DNA of 64,000 nt from Hyphomicrobiales bacterium (GTDB lineage: Bacteria > Pseudomonadota > Alphaproteobacteria > Rhizobiales > Rhizobiaceae). The notes beneath the pieces are model-generated. The model worked only from the letters and a program-made list of their open reading frames with translations, was not told the DNA's origin and made no database searches. The DNA is taken from NCBI GenBank assembly GCA_900473045.1, contig UCKS01000032.1, positions 88,584 to 152,583 of the forward strand, written 5' to 3'. Shown here one piece after another: positions 1 through 7,737 of the stretch (its first letter is position 1; the number at the start of each line of letters is the position of its first letter). A program made the translations under genes and the position numbers.

Positions 1-30
1 CCCCGTCACTCGCGCCATTTTCCGCTAAGA

Positions 31-87
31 TTTCAAATGCAAGTGTGATTTGAAAGCCGACGGGGCCTCTGGCCCCGGTCGGTTCTT
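31..87. terminator. Inverted repeats, possible terminator near window edge
   Basis: Positions 57-67 and 71-82 form a GC-rich stem (CCGACGGGGCC against GGCCCCGGTCGG, one bulged base) with a 3-base loop, followed by a short pyrimidine run TTCTT. A second 7-bp inverted repeat (TTTCAAA/TTTGAAA, 31-37 and 49-55) lies just before it. It could end a plus-strand gene starting left of the window (one frame is open from position 3 to a stop at 51-53) or the minus-strand gene ending at 139. The weak T-tract keeps confidence low. Confidence 0.35.
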
Positions 88-138
88 GCCGTCCGCGCTA
101 AGGAGCGTGGCGACCAGGGTTTCTGAGGCTTGATGCAA

Positions 139-585
139 TCAGGCGTGCAGGATTTTCTCGATCAGATAACCCGAGTTTCCGGTCTCATCGCGCAGTTCGC
201 ATATGCCGGCTTCCTCCATCTGATTGCAGACGAAGCGCACCGTTGTTGCATTCAGCCCGAGACGGAAAGACAGTATGTCATGCAGGTCAGCGGCTGTCAG
301 CGGTCTGGCTTCGCCGGTGCGCTCTCCCTCGCACATCAGGCTGATCCGCACGGTATGTGGCATATATGTACCGAGTTGCCCGGAACGCCATCTGTCGTCT
401 TCCAGGATATCCGGTGTGCGCCGCCGCACTGCCGGTGGTGGTGTCCCCGCAAAGAGGGGATAGCGATGATGCGCAATCTTTTTCACGGGACGCAGACCTT
501 CCTCTGTTCCGTAGCAGGCAATTGCTGAAAGACCTTTGTCTGCGGTGTCCGATACCGGCCGCGCAGGTCGTAAGTTGCCGTTCAC
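139..585 (-). CDS. Hypothetical protein with C-terminal Crp-like helix-turn-helix
   Basis: The 148-codon reading frame starts with GTG four bases after the stop of the DUF982 gene, so the two are probably co-transcribed. Residues about 92-125 (LTAADLHDILSF...TTVRFVCNQMEEAGI) have the pattern of the C-terminal winged helix of Crp/Fnr regulators: a 'tasks' helix, then a recognition helix and a short wing. There is no cyclic-nucleotide-binding barrel, and the basic, proline-rich N-terminal half resembles nothing I recognise. An internal start near 363 would leave only the HTH part, but has no visible ribosome binding site. It could be a truncated regulator remnant. The HTH reading is inference from pattern only. 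Confidence 0.4.
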   Translation of the reverse strand: MNGNLRPARPVSDTADKGLSAIACYGTEEGLRPVKKIAHHRYPLFAGTPPPAVRRRTPDILEDDRWRSGQLGTYMPHTVRISLMCEGERTGEARPLTAADLHDILSFRLGLNATTVRFVCNQMEEAGICELRDETGNSGYLIEKILHA

Positions 586-589
586 TGCG

Positions 590-853
590 TCAGATGCTGA
601 TGGAGCGTGGCTTCACGTAGATATGCGCTTCGATAGCTGCTGCGATCAGATCCTGTCGGACAAGTTCGGGAGGCTGTTTTCCACGAAATGAATCTAGGCA
701 GGTCATGACCGCCAGCTTGTAGCTCGGTCCGCGTTTCTTCGGCCAGCTGTTGAGAAGAAGGTCGGCCGCCTCTCGCGAGCTGGAAATACTGATCACGTCT
801 TGGCGGTCGTTCAGTTCGAGCAAAACACTCTCATGCCAGAGGATATCATCCAT
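590..853 (-). CDS. DUF982 domain-containing protein
   Basis: An 87-residue soluble protein of the DUF982 family, small proteins abundant in Rhizobiales and of unknown function. Typical family features are the N-terminal 'W...V.L' strand, the SSSREAADLLLNSWP segment (about 34-48), which resembles the family's 'A...L...WP' core, and the later 'A...C......G' helix. The ATG at 853 is chosen because a GAGGGCGAG ribosome binding site precedes it. The in-frame extension to 1060 has no such signal and a low-complexity N-terminus. The gene precedes the HTH-like gene with a 4-bp gap, and points away from the nuo operon. Confidence 0.7.
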   Translation of the reverse strand: MDDILWHESVLLELNDRQDVISISSSREAADLLLNSWPKKRGPSYKLAVMTCLDSFRGKQPPELVRQDLIAAAIEAHIYVKPRSISI

Positions 854-1398
854 GATCTCGCCCTCAATTAGAAAAATGATACATAGTGAGGCTTGTGCGA
901 GGATTGTGTTTGTCGCCTTGGGTTGCAAAGTGCGCCGCAAACGGCTCTTGGCGTGGCGCTGCGCCTTCGGTTTTTGAGCAGAAGCAGGGCGGGGATTTGT
1001 CGCCACCCATGCAAAAGCCGGATGGGGGCCATGCACTGATGTTGCAGCTCCAGTTGGCATGCCGGGTGCGCCTCCGTGGCAGCTGTTCGGGGTTTTTGCG
1101 TTTCGATTTCAATCGATTTTACCGACCGCGACCTTATGTCCCCGGCATTGCCGCCCAAGGGCTTGGCGGTCTGTCTTAGATGGGCTGGCCGGGATTCTCC
1201 GGTATTTGCGCCTGCGCACCGGAGATGCTAGCTTTTGGCCGGTCTTCATTCCCGCGACACAAGGGGGTGAAAACCGTTCTGAAGGCTTGCACAGTGGCGC
1301 TGGCTGCGCTAACCACTTTGGCGTTGCAACATATTTTTCGGCCTGTGAGCCTTTGTTTTGCGCTTCTCCAGCGCGCCTCGCAGGCAGGGACGGATACA
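854..1398. other. 545-bp spacer upstream of nuoA
   Basis: This divergent spacer lies between the DUF982 gene and nuoA and must hold the promoters of both. I see no convincing coding sequence: ORFs present in all frames lack ribosome binding sites and any family pattern. I also found no strong -35/-10 pair that I would assign to nuoA. An ORF open from 1180 runs in frame into nuoA but has no supported start. Confidence 0.5.
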
Positions 1399-1764
1399 AT
1401 GACAGACCTTCTCGGCTCCTACATTCCGATCGCGATTTTCATCGGCATATCGCTGGTTATCGGGCTGGCGCTGCTGATCGCGCCGTTCGCCGTCGCCCAC
1501 AAGGCGCCTGACGACGAAAAGCTTTCGGCCTATGAGTGCGGCTTCAACGCATTCGACGACGCCCGCATGAAATTCGACATCCGATTCTACCTCGTGTCGA
1601 TTCTCTTCATCATCTTCGACCTCGAAGTGGCATTCCTGTTTCCCTGGGCCGTATCGTTCAAGGATATGGGCTGGTTCGGCTTCTTCTCGATGATGTCGTT
1701 CCTCGGCGTCCTGACCATCGGTTTTATCTATGAATGGAAGAAGGGAGCGCTGGAATGGAATTGA
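1399..1764 (+). CDS. nuoA: NADH-quinone oxidoreductase subunit A
   Basis: The 121-residue membrane subunit of proton-pumping NADH dehydrogenase (complex I, NDH-1). Three transmembrane helices are visible (about 9-31, 62-84 and 90-110). The conserved loop YECGF (45-49) before helix 2 and the acidic FDLE motif (about 73-76) are hallmarks of NuoA/ND3. The ATG at 1399 is chosen because it gives the family's usual length; an in-frame opening from 1180 adds an unrelated N-terminus. First gene of the 14-gene nuo operon. Its last ten bases overlap the start of nuoB, indicating translational coupling. Confidence 0.96.
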   Translation: MTDLLGSYIPIAIFIGISLVIGLALLIAPFAVAHKAPDDEKLSAYECGFNAFDDARMKFDIRFYLVSILFIIFDLEVAFLFPWAVSFKDMGWFGFFSMMSFLGVLTIGFIYEWKKGALEWN

Positions 1765-2333
1765 CATCCAGCACGACGCTCGTTGCGCCAAAGCCGAAGG
1801 GGATCGTCGATCCCTCGACCGGCCAGTTGATCGGCAGCAATGACAAGTATTTCGGCGAGATCAACAATGAGCTCGCCGACAAGGGTTTTCTGGTCACGTC
1901 GACCGACGAACTGATCAACTGGGCCCGTACCGGCTCGCTGATGTGGATGACCTTCGGTCTGGCCTGTTGCGCCGTCGAAATGATGCAGATGTCGATGCCG
2001 CGTTACGACGCCGAGCGTTTCGGCTTTGCACCGCGCGCCTCACCGCGTCAGTCCGACGTGATGATCGTCGCCGGCACGCTGACCAACAAGATGGCTCCGG
2101 CTCTGCGCAAGGTCTATGACCAGATGCCTGAGCCGCGCTACGTCATCTCAATGGGCTCCTGCGCCAATGGCGGTGGCTACTATCACTATTCCTATTCGGT
2201 GGTGCGCGGTTGTGACCGCGTGGTGCCAGTCGATATCTATGTGCCGGGCTGTCCTCCCACGGCAGAAGCGCTCCTTTACGGTGTGCTCCTGCTGCAGAAG
2301 AAGATCCGCCGCACAGGCACGATCGAACGGTAA
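1755..2333 (+). CDS. nuoB: NADH-quinone oxidoreductase subunit B
   Basis: The 192-residue peripheral-arm subunit that carries terminal iron-sulfur cluster N2, the electron donor to quinone. The four expected ligands are present: tandem Cys71-Cys72 (LACCAVEMM), Cys136 ([10 protein letters not shown]) and Cys166 (PGCPP). ATG at 1755 is preferred to the in-frame codon at 1734 because it follows GGGAGCGCTGG and gives the N-terminus known for rhizobial NuoB (MELTSS...). It overlaps nuoA by 10 bp and is followed 17 bp later by nuoC. Confidence 0.97.
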   Translation: MELTSSTTLVAPKPKGIVDPSTGQLIGSNDKYFGEINNELADKGFLVTSTDELINWARTGSLMWMTFGLACCAVEMMQMSMPRYDAERFGFAPRASPRQSDVMIVAGTLTNKMAPALRKVYDQMPEPRYVISMGSCANGGGYYHYSYSVVRGCDRVVPVDIYVPGCPPTAEALLYGVLLLQKKIRRTGTIER

Positions 2334-2350
2334 GGGCAGGGGACCTGAAC

Positions 2351-2953
2351 ATGAGTGAAGCCCTGAACGGACTTGCTACCTATATCCGCGAGACGCGCGG
2401 CGCGTTGATTTCGGATGCCGTGATCAGCTATGGCGAACTGACGCTGACATCGACATCCGACAATCTGATCGCGCTCTTGACGTTCCTGCGCGATGACGCC
2501 CGCTGCGGTTTCATCAATTTTACGGATATTTGCGGTGTCGACTGGCCGCAGCGTCCCGACCGGTTCGATGTGGTCTATCACATGCTGTCGCCGAAGCAGA
2601 ACCTGCGCATCCGTGTGAAGGTGGCAACCGGCGAAGATCAGCCGGTGCCGTCGGCCTGTGCCGTCTATCCCGGCGCCGACTGGTTCGAGCGGGAAGCCTA
2701 CGACATGTACGGCATCCTCTTCACCGGTCATCCGGACCTGCGCCGCATCCTCACAGACTACGGTTTCGAGGGCTATCCGTTGCGCAAGGACTTCCCGACG
2801 ACCGGTTTCGTCGAGGTTCGTTACAATGACGAAGTCAAGCGTGTCGTCTATGAGCCCGTCGAACTGAAGCAGGAATTCCGAAACTTCGACTTCATGTCGC
2901 CCTGGGAAGGAACGGACTACGTTCTGCCCGGCGACGAGAAGGCAAAGCAGTAA
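2351..2953 (+). CDS. nuoC: NADH-quinone oxidoreductase subunit C
   Basis: A 200-residue subunit of the complex I hydrophilic arm (the 30-kDa subunit of the mitochondrial enzyme). The family signature is intact: [20 protein letters not shown] at about 116-135, followed by a GYPLRKDFP segment. NuoC is separate from NuoD here, unlike the fused NuoCD of enterobacteria, as is usual in alphaproteobacteria. The C-terminus ends in a lysine-rich tail. It sits in the operon directly between nuoB and nuoD. Confidence 0.97.
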   Translation: MSEALNGLATYIRETRGALISDAVISYGELTLTSTSDNLIALLTFLRDDARCGFINFTDICGVDWPQRPDRFDVVYHMLSPKQNLRIRVKVATGEDQPVPSACAVYPGADWFEREAYDMYGILFTGHPDLRRILTDYGFEGYPLRKDFPTTGFVEVRYNDEVKRVVYEPVELKQEFRNFDFMSPWEGTDYVLPGDEKAKQ

Positions 2954-3012
2954 GAACAAGGAAGGCCGGCACCTACGCTATCGTGAAGGTGTTTCGGCTC
3001 GGAGCAAGCGGC

Positions 3013-4203
3013 ATGAACGAACATAACGTCCGGAATTTTAACATCAATTTCGGCCCGCAGCATCCGGCGGCGCACGGCGTTTTGCGTCTCGTGCTGGAAC
3101 TGGACGGCGAGATCGTCGAGCGCGTCGATCCGCATATCGGTCTTTTGCATCGCGGCACCGAAAAGCTGATCGAGACCAAGACCTACCTGCAGGCCGTGCC
3201 CTATTTCGACCGGCTCGACTATGTCGCGCCGATGAACCAGGAGCATGCCTATGCGCTGGCCGTCGAGAAGCTGACGGCGACGGAAGTGCCGATCCGCGGT
3301 CAGTTGATCCGCGTTCTCTATTCGGAAATCGGCCGTATCCTGTCGCATCTCCTGAACGTGACGACGCAGGCCATGGACGTCGGTGCGCTGACGCCGCCGC
3401 TCTGGGGCTTTGAAGAACGCGAAAAGCTGATGGTGTTTTATGAGCGAGCCTGCGGCGCGCGCATGCATTCGGCCTATTTCCGTCCGGGCGGCGTCCACCA
3501 GGACCTGCCGCATGAACTGGTCGAGGACATTGGCAAGTGGATCGATCCGTTCCTGAAGACCGTCGACGATATCGACGAACTTTTGACCGGCAACCGCATC
3601 TTCAAGCAGCGCAACGTCGATATCGGCGTCGTCACGCTGGACGATGCCTGGGCCTGGGGCTTTTCCGGCGTCATGGTGCGCGGTTCGGGCGCTGCCTGGG
3701 ACCTGCGCAAGTCGCAGCCCTATGAATGTTATGCCGACATGGAGTTCGACATTCCGATCGGCAAGAACGGCGACTGCTTCGACCGCTACCTGATCCGCAT
3801 GATCGAGATGCGCGAATCCGCCAAGATCATGCGCCAGTGCGTCAACCGCCTGCTGGGCGATGCCAAGGTCGGCCCCGTCTCCTCGCTTGACGGCAAGATC
3901 GTGCCGCCGAAGCGTGGCGAGATGAAGCGGTCGATGGAAGCGCTGATCCACCATTTCAAGCTCTATACCGAAGGCTATCACGTGCCTGCGGGCGAGGTTT
4001 ACGCGGCTGTCGAAGCGCCGAAGGGCGAATTCGGCGTTTATCTGATCTCCGACGGCACCAACAAGCCGTATCGCTGCAAGATCCGCGCGCCGGGTTACGC
4101 CCATCTTCAGGCCATGGATTATATCTGTCGCGGCCACCAGCTGGCGGACGTTTCCGCCATTCTCGGCTCGCTCGATATCGTGTTCGGCGAGGTTGATCGT
4201 TGA
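3013..4203 (+). CDS. nuoD: NADH-quinone oxidoreductase subunit D
   Basis: The 396-residue 49-kDa subunit, related to the large subunit of NiFe hydrogenases. It forms the quinone-binding site together with NuoB. Signature stretches include [13 protein letters not shown] near the N-terminus and [14 protein letters not shown] around residues 39-52. The C-terminus carries [14 protein letters not shown] and a final FGEVDR. The ATG at 3013 (after GGAGCAAG) is preferred over 2983, which would add ten atypical residues. The stop shares one base with the ATG of the next small gene. Confidence 0.97.
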   Translation: MNEHNVRNFNINFGPQHPAAHGVLRLVLELDGEIVERVDPHIGLLHRGTEKLIETKTYLQAVPYFDRLDYVAPMNQEHAYALAVEKLTATEVPIRGQLIRVLYSEIGRILSHLLNVTTQAMDVGALTPPLWGFEEREKLMVFYERACGARMHSAYFRPGGVHQDLPHELVEDIGKWIDPFLKTVDDIDELLTGNRIFKQRNVDIGVVTLDDAWAWGFSGVMVRGSGAAWDLRKSQPYECYADMEFDIPIGKNGDCFDRYLIRMIEMRESAKIMRQCVNRLLGDAKVGPVSSLDGKIVPPKRGEMKRSMEALIHHFKLYTEGYHVPAGEVYAAVEAPKGEFGVYLISDGTNKPYRCKIRAPGYAHLQAMDYICRGHQLADVSAILGSLDIVFGEVDR

Positions 4204-4466
4204 TGCGCAGGATGGCCCTGACAATTTTGGCCTCGATGCTTGCTGCGGCTCCTGCCTTTGCGCAGGAAACCGCTCCGAAGTCCGGTGATCCCGCGATAAG
4301 CGGTTCGTCGGGCAGCGGCATGGGCAGGCTTCTGAGCCAGGGTTACGAGATCAGGGCCGCAGTGCCGAACGGCACGCGCTACATCGTATTTTTGCAAAAA
4401 GACCAGTCAGCCTATGCCTGCGAGTTCGTCACCCTGACGGCATCGCGGTGCGGTTCGATTAACTGA
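4203..4466 (+). CDS. Small secreted protein inside the nuo operon
   Basis: An 87-residue protein whose start codon overlaps the nuoD stop by one base (TGATG), so it is translationally coupled to complex I. Residues 1-20 are a clear Sec signal peptide (basic MRR, hydrophobic core, AFA cleavage site before QE). The mature part of about 67 residues is Gly/Ser-rich, then has a compact segment with two cysteines (73 and 83) that could form a disulfide in the periplasm. I do not recognise a named family. An ORF here is typical of rhizobial nuo operons. A role in complex I assembly is only suggested by position. Confidence 0.8.
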   Translation: MRRMALTILASMLAAAPAFAQETAPKSGDPAISGSSGSGMGRLLSQGYEIRAAVPNGTRYIVFLQKDQSAYACEFVTLTASRCGSIN

Positions 4467-4481
4467 TAAGGTGCGGGAAGA

Positions 4482-5606
4482 ATGTCCGTTCGTCGACTAG
4501 CCGAAGAAAACGTCCAGCCAGCGGCCTTTGCGTTCAGCAAGGACAATGCCGCCTGGGCCAGGGCCACGATCAAGAAATATCCGAAGGGCCGCGAGCAATC
4601 TGCGGTCATTCCGCTGTTGATGCGGGCGCAGGAGCAGGATGGCTGGGTCACCAAGGCAGCGATCGAAAGCATCGCCGACATGCTGACCATGCCGTATATC
4701 CGCGCCCTTGAGGTCGCGACCTTCTATACGCAGTTCCAGCTGAAGCCGGTTGGCACACGCGCCCATGTTCAGGTCTGCGGCACGACGCCGTGCATGTTGC
4801 GCGGTTCGGAAGAGCTGATCAGCCTGTGCAAGAAGCGCATTCATCCCAACCCACTGACGCCGAACGAAGCCGGCACGCTGTCCTGGGAAGAGGTCGAGTG
4901 TCAGGGGACCTGCGTCAACGCGCCGATGGTGATGATCTTCAAGGACACCTATGAAGACCTGACGGTTCCGCAGCTGGAATACATCATCGACCGTTTCGAC
5001 GCAGGCAAGGGCGCCGATGTCAAGCCAGGCCCGCAGATCGATCGCATCTTCTCGGCGCCGGTTGGCGGCCTGAGCACACTGCTGACCCCGGAGAAGAAAC
5101 CCGCAGCACCGCGCGCCAAGAAAGTCGGCGACGAGACTGCCGTCAGCGTGCCGCCGTCGAACGCTGCCCGCCCAAAGACCGATGCCCCGGAAACCGATCC
5201 GACATTGAAGACGCCGGTGACGGCAAAGTCCGAATCCGCTGCCAACGACAAGGTCTCCGGCGAGACCAAGTCTGAAGGTGGTGCAGACGCCAAGCCTGCC
5301 GCCGCTACGGCAAAGCCGTCGCTCGAGGACAAGAACCGTCCCGCAGGCATTGCCAAGCCGGATGCTCCGGACGACCTGAAGCTGATCTCCGGCGTTGGCC
5401 CGAAGATTGAAGGCACGCTGCACGAACTCGGTATCTTCACCTTCGCGCAGGTCGCGGGATGGAAGCTGGCCGAGCGCGAATGGGTGGACGGCTATCTGAA
5501 TTTCAAGGGCCGCATCGAACGTGACGATTGGGTCAAGCAGGCTGAAGCGCTGGCCAAGGGCGGCGAAGCCGAATACATCAAAGTTTTCGGCAAGAAGCCG
5601 CGATAA
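4482..5606 (+). CDS. nuoE: NADH-quinone oxidoreductase subunit E with long C-terminal extension
   Basis: The 24-kDa subunit with a thioredoxin-like [2Fe-2S] domain (cluster N1a) in residues about 1-195. Ligands are Cys99 and Cys104 (CGTTPC) and Cys140 and Cys144 (CQGTC). The protein is 374 residues, far longer than the roughly 165 of E. coli NuoE. Residues about 203-295 form a Lys/Ala/Pro-rich, disordered-looking linker. Residues 297-359 form a compact domain beginning DDLKLISGVGPKIE, a helix-hairpin-helix-like motif, and closely resemble the C-terminal domain of the protein encoded at 6929-7630. Similar tails occur in other rhizobial NuoE proteins as far as I recall. Confidence 0.95.
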   Translation: MSVRRLAEENVQPAAFAFSKDNAAWARATIKKYPKGREQSAVIPLLMRAQEQDGWVTKAAIESIADMLTMPYIRALEVATFYTQFQLKPVGTRAHVQVCGTTPCMLRGSEELISLCKKRIHPNPLTPNEAGTLSWEEVECQGTCVNAPMVMIFKDTYEDLTVPQLEYIIDRFDAGKGADVKPGPQIDRIFSAPVGGLSTLLTPEKKPAAPRAKKVGDETAVSVPPSNAARPKTDAPETDPTLKTPVTAKSESAANDKVSGETKSEGGADAKPAAATAKPSLEDKNRPAGIAKPDAPDDLKLISGVGPKIEGTLHELGIFTFAQVAGWKLAEREWVDGYLNFKGRIERDDWVKQAEALAKGGEAEYIKVFGKKPR

Positions 5607-5618
5607 GTTAGGTGAACC

Positions 5619-6923
5619 ATGCTCGACGATAAAGATCGCATTTTTACCAATATCTACGGCATCCATGACAAGTCGCTCAAGGGCGCCATGAGCCGTGGCC
5701 ACTGGGATGGCACCAAGCAGATCCTGGAAAAGGGCCGTGACTGGATCATCAACGAGATGAAGGCTTCCGGCCTTCGTGGACGTGGTGGCGCCGGCTTCCC
5801 GACGGGTCTGAAGTGGTCCTTCATGCCGAAGGAAAGCGATGGCCGGCCGCACTATCTCGTCGTCAACGCCGATGAATCCGAGCCCGGTACGTGCAAGGAC
5901 CGCGACATCATGCGCCACGATCCGCATACGCTGATCGAAGGCTGCGTGATCGCGAGCTTCGCAATGGGCGCACATGTCGCCTATATCTATGTGCGCGGCG
6001 AATATATCCGCGAGCGCGAAGCCCTGCAGGCGGCGATCGACGAATGTTATGACGCCGGTCTTCTCGGCGTCAACAACAAGCTCGGCTGGGACATGGAGAT
6101 CTATGTCCATCACGGCGCTGGCGCTTATATCTGCGGCGAAGAAACAGCCCTTCTGGAAAGCCTCGAAGGCAAGAAGGGCCAGCCGCGCCTGAAGCCCCCG
6201 TTCCCGGCCAACATGGGTCTCTACGGCTGCCCGACGACGGTCAACAACGTCGAATCGATCGCCGTAGCTCCGACCATCCTGCGCCGTGGCGCCTCCTGGT
6301 TCTCGGCCATCGGCCGTCCGAACAATGTCGGCACCAAGCTGTTCATGGTGTCCGGCCACGTCAACAAGCCGTGCACATTCGAAGACGCGATGGGCACGCC
6401 GTTCCGCGAGATGATCGAGCGCCATTGCGGCGGCATCCGTGGCGGCTGGGACAATCTTCTGGCGGTCATTCCGGGCGGCTCGTCCTGTCCGGTGGTCAAG
6501 GCCGAGGACATCATCGATGCACCGATGGATTTCGACGGCATGCGCGACGTCAAGTCATCGTTCGGTACTGCCGCCATCATCGTCATGGATCGCTCCACCG
6601 ACATCATCAAGGCCATCTGGCGCCTCGCAGCTTTCTACAAGCATGAGAGCTGCGGCCAGTGCACGCCGTGCCGCGAAGGCACCGGCTGGATGATGCGCGT
6701 CATGGAACGCATGGTTCAGGGCCGCGCCCAGAAGCGTGAAATCGACATGCTGTTCGACGTCACCAAGCAGGTCGAAGGCCACACCATCTGCGCGCTCGGC
6801 GACGCGGCCGCATGGCCGATCCAGGGCCTGATCCGCAACTTCCGTCCCGAGATGGAAGCACGCATCGACGAATACACCCGCAATTCATCATCGCATGGCG
6901 CGGTGCTGGCTGCAGCGGAGTAA
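5619..6923 (+). CDS. nuoF: NADH-quinone oxidoreductase subunit F
   Basis: The 434-residue 51-kDa subunit, which binds NADH and FMN and carries a [4Fe-4S] cluster (N3). The glycine-rich [15 protein letters not shown] motif (about 54-68) forms the FMN/NADH site. [15 protein letters not shown] near residue 345 gives three cluster cysteines, and [13 protein letters not shown] about 45 residues later the fourth. Start at 5619, twelve bases after nuoE. Together with NuoE and NuoG it makes the electron-input module in the cytoplasm. Confidence 0.97.
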   Translation: MLDDKDRIFTNIYGIHDKSLKGAMSRGHWDGTKQILEKGRDWIINEMKASGLRGRGGAGFPTGLKWSFMPKESDGRPHYLVVNADESEPGTCKDRDIMRHDPHTLIEGCVIASFAMGAHVAYIYVRGEYIREREALQAAIDECYDAGLLGVNNKLGWDMEIYVHHGAGAYICGEETALLESLEGKKGQPRLKPPFPANMGLYGCPTTVNNVESIAVAPTILRRGASWFSAIGRPNNVGTKLFMVSGHVNKPCTFEDAMGTPFREMIERHCGGIRGGWDNLLAVIPGGSSCPVVKAEDIIDAPMDFDGMRDVKSSFGTAAIIVMDRSTDIIKAIWRLAAFYKHESCGQCTPCREGTGWMMRVMERMVQGRAQKREIDMLFDVTKQVEGHTICALGDAAAWPIQGLIRNFRPEMEARIDEYTRNSSSHGAVLAAAE

Positions 6924-6928
6924 ACGAT

Positions 6929-7630
6929 ATGGCCAGGCCGGGAAACGAAACGGAGAAGGGGACGCGGGCAGAACCTGCAGGACCTTCGACCGTGCCGCCG
7001 GCCGGCAATGATCCGTTCGGCATGGCCGAATGGCTGAAGGATATGCCCAAGGTACCGCTGCATCCGCTGATGCAGCATCCGGCGGCGGCATTGGCGGCGG
7101 CAACGGCGATCGGTTTCGGGATGACCGGCCAGATCGCCGGCTTCATGTTCGGTGCAATGCAGGGGATGGCGGAAGCGGCGCAGAAGACGGCTGCCGTGGC
7201 GGATGAAAAGCTGGTGGCAAAGACTGCCGAACCGGTGGAAAAGCCGGTGATGGCCGTGAAGGCTACGCCGGTTGTGAAGCCGAAGGTGGCTGCCAAGGCT
7301 CCGGGCAAGGCCCAGCCTGTAAAAGCGCAGCCTGTAAAAGCCAAGCCGGTTGCTACAGAGCCGGTTGCGGTTGTTCCGGTCAACTCCGGAAAGCCAAAGC
7401 GGCAGAAGCCCGCCCGTGTTGTCGAGACGCAGGCGGACGATCTGAAGCGGATTTCCGGCATCGGACCGAAGCTGGAGCAGGTTTTGAATGGAATGGGCGT
7501 GCGGCGTTATGCCGATGTCGCCTTGTGGAGCGATAAGGACGTGCAGCGTTTTGATGACCAGCTGGGTTTTGCCGGCCGCATCGCGCGGGACGGCTGGGTC
7601 GCGCAGGCAAAGGCCCTGATGACGGGCTGA
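6929..7630 (+). CDS. Rhizobial nuo-operon protein with NuoE-like C-terminal domain
   Basis: A 233-residue protein of unknown function between nuoF and nuoG. ATG at 6929 follows GGAG by nine bases and lies five bases after the nuoF stop. Layout: an acidic and polar N-terminus, a hydrophobic stretch at about 51-80 that could be one membrane helix, a long Lys/Pro/Ala/Val linker (about 95-165) with short repeats such as KAQPVKAQPVKAKPV, and a C-terminal domain (170-231) starting DDLKRISGIGPKLE. That domain matches the NuoE C-terminal extension motif for motif (SG-GPK, then FAGRIARDGWVAQAKAL against FKGRIERDDWVKQAEAL). Likely an accessory factor of complex I; this is inference from context and domain sharing. 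Confidence 0.8.
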   Translation: MARPGNETEKGTRAEPAGPSTVPPAGNDPFGMAEWLKDMPKVPLHPLMQHPAAALAAATAIGFGMTGQIAGFMFGAMQGMAEAAQKTAAVADEKLVAKTAEPVEKPVMAVKATPVVKPKVAAKAPGKAQPVKAQPVKAKPVATEPVAVVPVNSGKPKRQKPARVVETQADDLKRISGIGPKLEQVLNGMGVRRYADVALWSDKDVQRFDDQLGFAGRIARDGWVAQAKALMTG

Positions 7631-7737
7631 GATTGAGTTTAGGGCGGGGACCGGCGGTTCTCGCTCAAAGATTGGCGTGCCTAATAATATCTGTTCGCCG
7701 CTGACGCTGGTGAACGAAAGACAGGATTGAGACTAAG

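Noticed and set aside
590..1060. Longer version of the DUF982 protein
   Set aside because: The extra 69 residues are low in family similarity, while ATG 853 has a good ribosome binding site and gives the family length.
2917..4224. 435-codon minus-strand ORF opposite nuoD
   Set aside because: It mirrors the nuoD codons, has no family pattern or ribosome binding site, and is an expected shadow in GC-rich DNA.
4497..6425. 642-codon minus-strand ORF across nuoE and nuoF
   Set aside because: Both genes on the plus strand have intact catalytic motifs; the antisense frame has no recognisable domain.
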